Shown piece by piece: positions 35,201 to 46,123 of a stretch of 64,000 bases of DNA. Origin of the DNA: Sordaria brevicollis. Taxonomy: Eukaryota > Ascomycota > Sordariomycetes > Sordariales > Sordariaceae. The notes beneath the pieces are model-generated. The model was given only the letters and a program-made list of their open reading frames with translations, was not told the origin of the DNA and made no database searches. Every line of letters begins with the position of its first letter. Position 1 is the first letter of the stretch. The translations under genes and the position numbers were made by a program. The stretch covers positions 4,650,001-4,714,000 of the forward strand of contig JAUTDP010000001.1 in assembly GCA_033439795.1 (NCBI GenBank). The letters are read 5' to 3'.

Positions 35201-36248
35201 GCACGTCGGGACGCTGCGACCGGCCTTGAAAAAGAAGTTCGCCCACAACAAACCCCCAGCGCCTGCCCGGGCCCTTTCCCAACCACCTTGTCAACAAGCC
35301 TATCACGCCCAGCCGCTTCATCTTCCTTTTGCGACAACCACAACCTCCATCGCATCGTGGAGCAAAGCACCACTGCAGCCCGAGGATCGCAAAGCGCACC
35401 GCCACAGCTAAAATAGCCCTGCGCGTCCATTCTCTACTCACCAGTCACTCGTTCAGTCGTTCAAGTCCGACTTCTCAAGACTTGTCATTTACCTCAATTT
35501 TTCACTTTCGGCTTTCATGCGTTTATTTCACATGAAGGTCGAGGTGAAGTGAGAATTACGGTTACGGTTACGGCACACAGCTCCACCGTGGTAATCTCCG
35601 CCCCTGCGGCCTGCCCATTAATCGCCTGTCCCCATTCCTTCTCCAGGTTGGCGCAAGTTTCGCCCGAACGACTCTGGTCAGTTGGTTTGGACTTGTCTCG
35701 CCGGCCACCAAGTCTCACCTCGCCAGCCCAGGAACGATATCAAGTCCCGGGTCGCGGATCGTGCTTCGCGGGTCGTGCTTTCAACTTCTTCAACAACAAT
35801 AATAACAACAAACTCCCGCTCACTCCTTTACTCCAGGTCTCTCCGGTCTGCCGTACTGGGTGCATACCTCTACCTAGTTCCGCTGCAGTTGCCCTTTTGA
35901 ACTTCCATTCCCTTTGGTTGTCGTACAGAGCGAGGCGCTCTACTGCAGGACGGTTCTTTCTTTCGCCGGCGCTCGCAGGTCCTTTTTAAACCAACAGTCG
36001 TTTCCACCAACAATAGCCACCAGCCAGCAGCACCAAAGCTTCATCTTCTCCGTCGTCTTTTAGAGAACTCGGTATAACTTCGACTTCAGCTATTTGCCAT
36101 TTGGTTCACTTTGACCGTCGACCCACGCTAAGCGCGTCGCGTGTTAAGAGGTCACCCAGCCTTCACCTTTAATACCAACTATCAAGGTCAAACCAGGCAT
36201 CCACTCAGCAAACCATCATCCCGTATCTCTTTAGTTATTTCCGTCAAG
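29229..36248. other. 7-kb divergent intergenic region upstream of the mitotic cyclin
   Basis: No gene could be supported. Many frames of 60-235 codons occur on both strands (longest 33522-34226 on + and 32862-33440 on -) but none has a recognisable motif, and no conserved pieces join by splicing. The part left of about 30 kb is the leader/promoter of the Zn2Cys6 gene. The part from about 35.5 kb is C/T-rich and probably the cyclin leader. A (TTACGG)3 tract lies at 35556-35573, and a short upstream ORF of 11 codons at 35517-35552. Unannotated non-coding RNAs are possible. Confidence 0.45.
35556..35573. repeat. (TTACGG)3 hexanucleotide repeat
   Basis: Three exact tandem TTACGG units in the probable leader of the cyclin gene. 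It resembles a variant telomere-type repeat in length only. Confidence 0.85.
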
Positions 36249-38550
36249 ATGGACGCAAAGGTACGAGACCGAAACGCTTCTTCCCCAACAGCCCGTTTCC
36301 CCTTCCTGATCACGAGCTCGTATCCCACCCCACACCTTATCACAGATTACACATCCCAACTGGGCCATACAATTTACCTTCCCTGTTGCAAATCATTGGA
36401 AGCCTTCGTACCGCCCCAGGAACACAGAGGGAATGGAGAGTTACACTTTCGTTTGCTTGGTTTACTGACGGAGACCTTCAATCCAGCCCCAGCGTCCTCT
36501 GTGGGCTCCTCCCGTTCGTTACGGCGACGAGAACCTCCCACCCGCCGATTCGATTCACCAACGCAAGAGGTCGGACAGCAAGAGCAAGGCAGTGATGGCG
36601 GTCAACGGCACTTTGAATGCGCCCCCCAAGAGGGCGGCTTGTTTCGACAAGAGCAACACCTCGAGGCCACTGGCCGACGGCGGCAACAAGGACGCGTTCA
36701 AGAACAGGGTGAAACCGATGGTCGCAACCGGCATTACTCGGGACCTACAGTCGGATGGCAGGGAGAATACTCGCTCGGCGGCGGAGGAGAACTATGCGCG
36801 GCCGACGGTGGCCTCCAAGGCAGCATTATACGGCCAAAAGGTTTCCTCGACGGCTCCTCTGTCATCCCATAATGCCAACGGGGCATACGGTGGCATTCGC
36901 TCCCACAATACCATCGCCAAACTCTCTGCGCCGGTCAAGAAAACGACCAGCGTTTACCGCGACAACTATATCAAGGAGGAGAGCGCACCTCACGCGCCCA
37001 CTTCTTCGTCAGTTGATGATCTTGTTGCCATGGTTAACAATCAAATCAGGAACCCACGCCAGTACAAAAGTCAACCGCAGCTCAAGGCTGACCAGCAGCA
37101 CACTCTGCACCGGAATCAGAGCAAATATGTGCCCGATTACGAGAACCTAGACGATGTTGAGGATATCGACGAGTTCGAGTTCGAAGCTGATTTCCCCGAG
37201 TCTTACGAGGACGCGGTCGAGCAATTGACCAGAGATCTCGAAATTCCTGCAAACGCCGAGGCTGGAGCTCTCGTCCATGCAAACCACATGCCGATAGCCC
37301 AGGCTAGCTTTGACCTGATACCTCATGGCGCACCAGTCGCACCCTCAAAATCAGTCAGGGCCCTTCCCATGCCTCCTAACGTCTCTGATCCCGAGGAGTT
37401 TTCTGAGGACGACGACGATCAGGACCTCTACGACGATCAAGGATATACCACCGCTCATTCATATCGATCTCATTGCGATAATACCACAGGAGGACCTACT
37501 ACACTAGTCGCGCCAAAAATGACAGCGGAGATTCAGAAGGAGCTGGATGTTGCAAGGGCGTATGTTTTGGAGAATCAAACACAGGAAGAGGTCGAGGATG
37601 AGGGCTGGGATGTGAGCATGGTAGCCGTGTATGGTGACGAGATCTTTGAATACTTGCGCGACCTTGAGGTAAGTTACCACGCGGATCCGTCCCCATACCA
37701 TCGTGATACTGACAAATTGTTCACAGGCACGAATGCTTCCGAATCCTCACTATATGGACATTCAAACCGAGATCCAATGGTCCATGCGATCAGTTCTCAT
37801 GGACTGGCTGGTGCAAGTTCATCATCGCTTCAGTCTACTCCCAGAGACCCTTTTCCTAACAGTGAACTTCATCGACCGCTTTCTTTCGGTCAAGGTTGTC
37901 TCGCTGGGCAAACTTCAACTGGTTGGGGCGACTGCTATATTCGTTGCAGCCAAGTACGAGGAGATCAACTGCCCTTCCATTCAGGAACTCGTGTACATGG
38001 TGGATTCAGGATACCAAGCAGAGGAGATTTTGAAGGCGGAAAGGTTCATGCTCACCATGCTGAACTTCGAACTTGGATGGCCAGGCCCAATGAGCTTCCT
38101 TCGGCGCATCAGCAAGGCCGATGACTACGATTTGGAGACTCGGACTCTTGCAAAGTACTTGCTCGAAGTAACCATCATGGACGAGCGATTCGTGGGTTGC
38201 CCTGCAAGCTACCTGGCTGCCGGTGCCCATTGTCTCTCCCGCTTCTTCCTCCAAAGAGGACCATGGGTAAGCCCTCCTCATCATCATGACAATGTTACCT
38301 AAAAGCTTACACATTATAGACACTTTCCCACGTTCACTACTCCGGCTATACGTTCGCTCAACTGAGGCCACTCATTTCTACCATTCTCGAATGCTGTCAG
38401 CAAGCTCGCAAACATCACGGCGCCGTATTCGATAAGTACGCACACCAGAGGTTTAAGCAGGCGTCCACTTTTGTGGAAGAGAAAATCGCGAAAGGGTTTG
38501 TGTTGCCGCTTCACCCGATTGCTTCTATCAACGGCAGTACGCAGTCATGA
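36249..38550 (+). CDS. clb-3: B-type mitotic cyclin (NimE/Clb family), probably clb-3
   Basis: Four exons: 36249-36260 (only MDAK), 36487-37668, 37727-38266 and 38320-38550, giving 654 aa. The introns are 226, 58 and 53 nt. The tandem cyclin folds occupy about residues 375-625 and are typical of fungal mitotic cyclins (EIFEYLRDLE, MRSVLMDWLVQVHHRF, AAKYEEINCPSIQELVYM, VHYSGYTFAQLRPL). The partner is the Cdk1 kinase at G2/M. The N-terminus is disordered. Where B-cyclins carry the destruction box, residues 53-61 read RAACFDKSN, with Cys in place of the essential Leu. The first acceptor could instead be 36492, which removes two residues. The symbol follows recall that clb-3 lies close to nup-6 in N. 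crassa; this is unchecked. Confidence 0.88.
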
Positions 38551-41500
38551 ACTCCTCATGCCCTCCACTCACTTGCCTACCATGAGTCTTGGACATAAGA
38601 ACATGCCAGGGCTGAGGCGCAGTGCCGAACCGTCATGTCAAAGAGAGAGCGCGACGATAGCAGTCAATCTCTCTCATATTAGTCCACTAGAGGATATGTA
38701 CGGACAGCTATGGCGCTGCTTTTTATCAACAACGGCAGCATCTTTCGCACCGCCGGCCTGTGGTAATCTATTTCCCCACTCAGACATCCGGTGCCGCACC
38801 TTATAGACTCTGCCGGCTGTCTGATCTAATCATGTGCACACCACGGGGCCGGCGGTGCCGTGTTTTATGCAAAATCCAGAAAAAATATACTACGACACAG
38901 GAAACAGAACTCTGATTATGAACGACGAGTTACGACATCTTTTTCCCGTTTGCCCTTTGCGGGGTTCTCCCTGCCCTTGGCGAATGGTTTCGTTTTCGTT
39001 TGCACTTGCGGTGTCTTTTGAGCCGCATGCTGCTGGGCATATTGCCCCTTTTCTTCCTTTTTATCGGCGTTCTAAAGGAGGTCAAGGCTCATACCCTCTA
39101 ACGTTCAGGCGCAGTATCGGAGGTAATTGTCATGCATGGTCTTCCAGGGTTTTCACATAAGGGCTAGGGTTTCGGGCGAAAAAAAAAAAGAAAAAGGAAG
39201 AGGCGGATCATTCACAGTCAAAAATGGAACGGCGTCTACTTGAAAGGACTCACATGTGATGGAACGGATGGATGGAGCAAGGGATGGCGTTGGTGCAATG
39301 GACATGATATCTCCACGAACTCTTGACTTTAATGCAAGTGCATAGTCTTTTCCAAATTCTACTGGCATTTTTATGTATAGCTTTGTTTCATTTATCTTGC
39401 TTTTGTGATAAGAACGAAAGCTCGGTGCTACCAACATGGGGGTGGCCCTTCGCATTTTCGGCTCATCTTACATTTCTATCTTCTCGCCTTGACGGAGGCT
39501 CTTGGGCAAGTCAGAACGAGGTGCGCAGGAACCGGATCACAGCACCGATGACGTGAGGGGGGCAGCAGAAGCATGGTAGGGTGCTCAAGTTTTCCTTCTC
39601 CGAGCTAACATCGAGACGCCTTGAATTTTCTTTTATACTTGGCGTTAGGCCAGACACACAAAGATTACTTCAAATAGGTGCTAGGGTACTTCATCAGTAA
39701 GGAAAGATGTCCTAGTAGAGCACCATTCTGCTCTGACAACAGCATTGCCTATGAGTTGATAGTCGAACTTGAAAAAACAAGAAGAGTTTTGTTACTAGCG
39801 TTGTTGTTCCCTATCATAGGGTGCTTTTGTGAATTTACTGGCAGCGATCATTCACCACAGTGAGCGCAAGCCTAGTTTCCAAACACCCATTTAATTTCGA
39901 AAACAAAAAACAGATGACTCGGTTCCCAAGTCATAGTATCACCCAACTCGATGATGCATTATGAACAACGTTTGTTCGTCTCGTGTAAAAAACCACGAAG
40001 CAAACAGTGCAGCCACTCCACCTGTTGCGAGTTTCGAATCGGGGGTCCGGGAAGTTAAAACCACAATCGGATCAGATTACAATGCGCATTTGAAAACACT
40101 GCAATGCGGAAGTCGGCAATTTCATCTTTCATATATGATTTTGACTGAGAATCCTCGAATAAGCTTTTCCGGTGAAATCAAAAGCCCACCACATGCGTCA
40201 ACACAAGTTTCTTGGCCACTTGCTCATGCAATATCGGGTCGATCAAAAGCGGAATTGGATGATCAAATGTTTGCCGTCAGCGGCCGAAAAGGCTCAAAAG
40301 TTCCATGAATTCATCACCAAGTGGATTGTCAGTTCGAGACGGTGGAGAGGCCGAGGGACGGGCACGGCGGGGTTCACGATGGAGTCATCTGTTAGAAAGT
40401 GGATAGACGGGACTTACAGTGAGTGGGGTCCGGACTGGAGTGGCTGGGGTGGATCAATTCCATTTTTTAGGCTCAACAGGAAGTGGACCAACAGCAGCAC
40501 CAGTTTCGCAGCTTCGGAAGGTTTAAAGTTAGTTTTCAACCTTGGTGTTGGCTTGGCAAGAAATCGTAAACTCCGAAATATGTATCAAAACGGGGTTTCG
40601 ATCTGGCCGGGCCGGGCCTGTTATACCACGGGGAAGGACGGAAGGGAAGGAAACAATCCGTTGTGTGTTGTTTTGTTCAAATAAAAGGGAAGCTCAAGGC
40701 TTACCGGTGTTGTGTGACTCGACGGTACCCTGGATGAACGAATCTCGGGAACGGCAGGGGCAATCAGTCGTAGGGGGACGCAGTATCGTGAAACAGAGGA
40801 AGTCACGGCAGGAACCTTCATAGAAATCTGGATCTGACAACCTGAGGCCAAGGAGGAGGTGAAGGGATCCGGTGAGGTCTCGGCCACACGCAATTTTATA
40901 TAGTGTAATTGAAATTTTCTTTTGCTTCTTTTTTCGTCAACCACTTTCATTGCGCGATCCCGACCTTCGCATTTGAAGTCCCCCACCCCCACGACCACGA
41001 CAACCACTCCGCATCTCACTCTCTCTTCCATCTACAATCGTTCGTTCTGGAACATTATCCCAGTCATTTCAGTAGAGTCATACGTACTTTGACATCTTTC
41101 ACTGTCTCTCTTTTAGTTATCAAAAACCCATAACTCTGGGTGTCCGTCGCAGTCGTGTCGGGTCTCTGATCTCTCTCTCACCTCACCTTCTTCTCGCCAA
41201 GGGTCCCAGACTCCAAAAGACGCTGTGAAGCGTGGCCTCAGCTGTCGTCGGCAGAATTACCCGCGTGACGAGTTCCGTTTTTTCTTCGATCCGGACCGGG
41301 GTTTGTTTACCTGGGTGCAGTCTTCGCCAGCGATCCCCCTCTTCCCCGCCGTGGGCCGTCCAACCGTGGCTCCGTCGCATTGGGCTGCCGTCACATCGTG
41401 TCCAAAAAAAACTGGCTCCGTATCCGCTACGGCCTACGGTCCGCCTGCGATATATCCCGAGCTCGGCCTGCACCTCCACGAGTCCACAGCAGCTGTCGCC

Positions 41501-41815
41501 CTCTCTGTCCCCTTCTCTGCTGTCTGGCTCCTCCGTTCGTCTCCAGCCTCAAGAATTCTCGCAACCCCATCAGAGGCCCCAGATCCGACACCCTGAGACC
41601 CACTCACGCCGACAACTTTGAAGTGCAGCCAGTGCGTGTGCGACAATTCGCAACGCATTTCACCAGCCGCGATCCCGCAACCTTGACAGACGCAAAGCTT
41701 TGACTCTTCGCGCACAAGATCGTCCCCTGCGTCGCATACCTGCTCTCTGCTTGTACAAAGTACCCAGCCTGCCTGCGCACCGCGTCAAGCTGCTTCACTG
41801 CCACACAGAGTCGCC
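38551..41815. other. 3.3-kb intergenic region between cyclin and carrier genes
   Basis: Holds the cyclin 3' end and the promoter and leader of the carrier gene; a TATA-like ATTTTATATAGT lies near 40891-40902. No coding region is supported: the 170-codon frame at 40172-40684 has no recognisable motif. A poly-A run occurs at 39180-39189. Confidence 0.5.
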
Positions 41816-44095
41816 ATGTCCACAGCTGCGGTTGTTAAGGAAGCGGTCAAGGAGACCCTCATCGGCTCCGATGAGCACGCCGCCGCCGACCAGGTGCAGC
41901 CTACTGCCCAGAACAAGGCGCGCTTCGTTCGCTACGCCGTCCAGGATGCCGAGACGGGCGAGTACTATCTAGGCCCTGACCAGTTCATTGATGCCGTCGC
42001 TCCTCCTCACGAGGACTATGTGAGTCACACCTCAAGCCATTGTCACTTTTTTTTTTCCTTTGCGACACGTTGGCTGACCTGCGCCCGTCATCTCCGAATG
42101 TAGCATAAAATCAAGCGCGAACAATACAGCATCTTGTTTAGTGTCGCCGACCGAACAAACAAGGGGAAGGTCACCTTGTCCGACTGGACTTACTTCGAAA
42201 ATCTCCTTGAAAAGCCCGACGCCGAGTACGAGATTGCGTTCCGCCTATTCGATGTCGAGCGCCTAGGAACCGTCAAGTATGACGACTTCCGCCGGCTCTA
42301 CGAGCTCAACAAGGGCCCCGATAGCATCCCATTCGATTGGGACTGCGAATGGGCCAAGCTTTACATTGGAAGCAAGACAAAAAGGCACAACCTCGACTAC
42401 CAGCAATTCTCTCAGATGCTTCGAGGATTGCAGGGCGAACGCATCCGCCAGGCTTTCCAGCTCTTTGACAAGGATGGTGATGGCTTCATCGAGCCGGAGG
42501 ACTTTGAGCGCATCATCATGGAAACCTCAAAACACAAACTCTCCGATCATCTCCTCGAAAACCTCAATACCCTCTGCAACATCTCCCAGGGAAGCAAGGT
42601 CTCTTATGCGAACGTCCGAGCATTCCAAAACATGATTAAGGAAATGGATTTGGTTGAGCTCATTATTCGCAAGGCTTGCGCCAAGAGCCAGGATGGAAAG
42701 ATCACTCGCACCGAGTTCCTCAACCAGGCTGCGAAGATCACCCGCTTCTCGCTCTTCACCCCCATGGAGGCGGATATCCTGTTCCACTTCGCGAGCGTTG
42801 GTAACCCTTCAGGCAGACTCAGTCTTGAGGATTTCGCAAAGGTTCTTGACCCAACATGGAGGAACCGTCATGAGGCCGAGGCCAGGCTTCTGCCCCCGGC
42901 TGTGCAGACAAAGGGCCAGCAGTTCATGCATCAGGCAGGCGAGTCGGCTTACAACTTTATCCTCGGCAGTTTGTCAGGCGCCTTCGGTGCATTCATGGTT
43001 TACCCCATCGATCTCGTGAAGACCCGTATGCAGAACCAAAGAGGTGCCTCGCCCGGCAGCCGACTTTACGATAACTCGATCGACTGCTTCAGGAAGGTCG
43101 TTCGCAACGAAGGTTTCCGCGGTCTGTACTCGGGTGTCCTGCCCCAGCTTGTCGGTGTCGCCCCTGAAAAAGCCATCAAGCTTACTGTCAACGATCTTGT
43201 TCGTGGCGCGTTTTCTGATAAGCAGGGCAATATCTCTGTTATCCATGAGATTATCGCTGGTGGTACTGCCGGTGGTTGTCAAGTGGTAAGTTCCTTTGAA
43301 TACCTCTCTGTGCACATGGCCCTTGTTATTTCAAATACTAACTGTTTGCTTGCACGATAGGTCTTTACCAATCCCTTGGAGATCGTCAAGATCAGACTTC
43401 AAGTCCAGGGTGAGGTCGCCAAGAGCGTAGAGGGCGCTCCCAAGCGCTCTGCCATGTGGATCGTCCGGAACTTGGGCTTGGTCGGCCTTTACAAGGGCGC
43501 GTCCGCCTGCCTGCTGCGTGATGTGCCATTTTCGGCCATCTACTTCCCAACCTACTCCCACCTGAAGAAGGACCTCTTCGGCGAGTCTCAAACCAAGAAG
43601 CTGGGCGTTCTCCAGCTTCTCACCGCCGGTGCCATTGCCGGTATGCCCGCCGCTTACCTCACAACACCCTGCGACGTCATCAAGACTCGTTTGCAGGTCG
43701 AAGCTCGCAAGGGCGATACTCAATATACCGGCCTCAGGCATGCGGCTAAGACCATCTGGAAGGAGGAAGGCTTCCGCGCTTTCTTCAAGGGTGGCCCTGC
43801 CCGTATCTTCCGCTCCTCCCCGCAATTCGGTTTCACTCTCGCCGCTTACGAGCTTCTCCAGGGTGTTCTGCCGTATCCTGGTCAGAAGGCCGAGAAGATG
43901 CACGCCGGTGTTGCCGAGGCTGTTGCCTTGGCTCAGGACCGCATCGGGGGCGACAGCCCTTACACTCGCTCCCGTAATGCTCTGAAGATCCTCCTGGATC
44001 TCGATGAGCACTTCGGGCGTGTAAAGCTCGATGCTAATGCCGCTGGCTGGAAGGCTCTGCCTTCGTGGATGCAGAACGCTCCCAAGACTGCGTAA
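41816..44095 (+). CDS. Mitochondrial aspartate/glutamate carrier (AGC1/citrin-type), calcium-regulated
   Basis: Three exons, 41816-42019, 42104-43285 and 43361-44095, with introns of 84 and 75 nt, encode 706 aa. The N-terminal half (to about residue 320) is the EF-hand region of citrin/aralar-type carriers. One EF loop is canonical ([14 protein letters not shown], about 190-203); others are degenerate. The C-terminal half is a three-repeat mitochondrial carrier with signature motifs [10 protein letters not shown] (about 369), [10 protein letters not shown] (about 467) and [10 protein letters not shown] (about 565). It exchanges matrix aspartate for cytosolic glutamate plus a proton across the inner membrane, feeding the malate-aspartate shuttle. 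The length is close to animal citrin (about 675 aa) and below yeast Agc1. Calcium control is inferred from the EF-hand region. All splice joins keep conserved motifs in frame. Confidence 0.95.
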
Positions 44096-44186
44096 GGTGG
44101 CACTTACATAGCATCCGGGAACATTGGCTATCGACATACCGCAGTAAGGTGGCACTTACGAAGCGTCCGGACCCAACGGCTATCGA
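44092..44186. repeat. Imperfect direct repeat across the carrier stop codon
   Basis: Two 43-bp copies (44092-44134 and 44144-44186), 52 bp apart, share GTAAGGTGGCACTTAC at the start and GGCTATCGA at the end. The first copy begins inside the last codon, and its TAA is the stop codon. Each copy can form a GTAAG/CTTAC hairpin. Confidence 0.8.
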
Positions 44187-45510
44187 AGTCTGTATGAGGG
44201 TTATGAGTGTGGAAAGAGAGCGGATTGTTGGCAAATGCAGCTGGCAACTGCTAGAGAGGGAGGCAAACCAGCTGTTGGTTGCCGCCTTATTTTTCCAAGG
44301 CACTTTAGTTGATCTTGATTAAACATACCCCTTGATACCTTTCGAGCGCCTGTGGCGGGGCAAGCTACGCAAGGACTCCTGAAGTTACTCACGGTCATCG
44401 AACGCCTTTGGCAAGGCTAGTTTTGCAACCTTCCCCGAACTCACGCAAGTACATACACACTACACGGCCTGAGCTTCTGCAAGTGCACCATCACGGTCAC
44501 CATTCCCTTCCCTTCGTGATATCCTTCATTCTTAGTTTCGGCATATACCTTAGAACGATATATGGCTTTGGGCACAAGATCAGACGGGGGTTTGGGTGCA
44601 ATGTTAGAACAGACGGCTGGGGTACAAAAAAAGGATTCTTCCATGATATCGGTTCAGCGAGCATGGAGTCACGCGAGAACACAAAAATATGAGGCGTTCT
44701 ATGGAGAAAATGGGCTGAATAGGGGTGGCGGTCATGATTTTCTTTTTCTTGTTCTTATTTTGTCTGATTTCTGTATATGGTCGTATTCTTGCACATGAGG
44801 CAACTTGTTTCAGCGAAAATTATTCGTAGCTTCTTTTTAACTTGCTTCCTCTCGGACTTCGGGATCCTTCCTTGTTCATATTCCAGTTTACTTTCTGCCT
44901 TTTGACTGTTGGTCACTTGGGATAGAGAAAAGGATACTGTTTATTATCTGGGTCTAGATCTTGATCTTCACGGTGTTTTCTACTTCACATCCTTCCGCCT
45001 GGTTCACTCATGGGCTCCGGTCACCCCCTCTTGAAGTTGATATAAGAATCGTTTGCCTGGGGCAAGAGGTAACCGAGTGCAAGTGCAATTGAATGTATGA
45101 GCACCGATCAATGGCTTGGTTACCATGATCATCACCCTCAGAGTTCGAAACATGTTTTGTGTCGTGAAACAGAAGAAAGGCACATGGGCATTGACAGGGT
45201 GTAAGATACAGCTCGACTGTTGTGTAAGTAACGAGACAAGGGATGTACCAAGCAAGTATGAGGCTTGAACGTAGACCAATTTTACAATCAAAATCTCTCC
45301 TCCAAGCTTGAATCGTTTACGTTCGTGAATCAAGGTTCAGTTAATTTCAATATACATGCCTGGTACTATTCGGTAGGCCCACGAAATTGGTGGATGACGA
45401 AGAGGGAACCAAGACTCGAAAGACTCCAATAGGTTGGAAGCTCTTCCGTGACTGGCTACTATGCTACTACTACTTACATAAGGACGTTCTGGTTGCATAA
45501 TCACCAATCA
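44187..45510. other. Intergenic region between carrier gene and tRNA-Phe
   Basis: 3' region of the carrier gene and 5' flank of the tRNA gene. Frames are short and without motifs. No protein gene supported. Confidence 0.5.
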
Positions 45511-45599
45511 GCGGGTTTAGCTCAGTTGGGAGAGCGTCAGACTGAAGTCCACTTCACTCATAAATCTGAAGGTCGTGTGTTCGATCCACACAAACCGCA
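45511..45599 (+). tRNA. tRNA-Phe (anticodon GAA) with 16-nt intron
   Basis: The mature tRNA is 73 nt without CCA. The D-arm GCTCAGTTGGGAGAGC spans 45520-45535. The anticodon GAA is at 45544-45546, in a TCAGA/TCTGA stem. The T-arm GTGTGTTCGATCCACAC supplies the B box. A 16-nt intron (45548-45563) interrupts the anticodon loop right after G37, the canonical site. A tRNA-Phe gene with a 16-nt intervening sequence has been described in N. crassa. The acceptor stem pairs except for G5 (45515) against A68 (45594). The protein frame that overlaps it is spurious. Confidence 0.97.
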
Positions 45600-45602
45600 A
45601 TC

Positions 45603-45607
45603 TTTTT
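45603..45607 (+). terminator. Pol III terminator of tRNA-Phe
   Basis: A run of five T starting four bases past the tRNA 3' end, as expected for Pol III termination. Confidence 0.8.
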
Positions 45608-46123
45608 GGATGTTTTCACAATTTCATCTTTTAGTGGTTTCTCAATCCTCTTTTCTGGTCCAGTTCTTTTTGCCATTTTCGTCTCTTTTTTTTTTTTCTT
45701 CCCTACGTTTTCTTCTCTACGCTCCGTGCCTATTTTAGCGAAGTATTGGTAAGGCACAGTAAGTAGTAGTCGCTTTGGCATCGTGGTCCCATTTCCTTGC
45801 TCTTAATCGATCTCATTCCTTCCTGTTCCATTTTCAATGACAGCGAGTAATTAATACCAACTTCATTCAATTCCATTTATTTTTCGACCAAAGTTGTTCC
45901 ATGACATTCGGACACTTCGCCCTCATTCGACTCTCGTTCAGTTTCATTGACTAACTGACCACATTGTAGTACAGTTCTGCAAATTGACACTGGTGTAGTT
46001 ACCAAAAGCGATCGAAATTAATGATGGCTTGCACGGCTGTTGGCGGCTGATCACACAGTTTTCCTTCAATCAGGATGGTTAAACTGGAATTACGGGACTG
46101 TTATACCGACTTCTCTCAGCTAA
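45608..46123. other. Intergenic region tRNA-Phe / Pth11-like gene
   Basis: About 500 bp, AT-rich, with a poly-T run at 45688-45699. No gene seen; contains the 3' end of the Pth11-like gene. Confidence 0.5.

Noticed and set aside
40030..40045. TTTCGAATCGGGGGTCC, a B-box-like string
   Set aside because: No A box, no stem partners and no poly-T terminator nearby.
45448..45738. 96-codon frame covering the tRNA
   Set aside because: Its GLAQLGER segment is the well-known spurious translation of a tRNA D-arm region; the locus is the tRNA-Phe gene.
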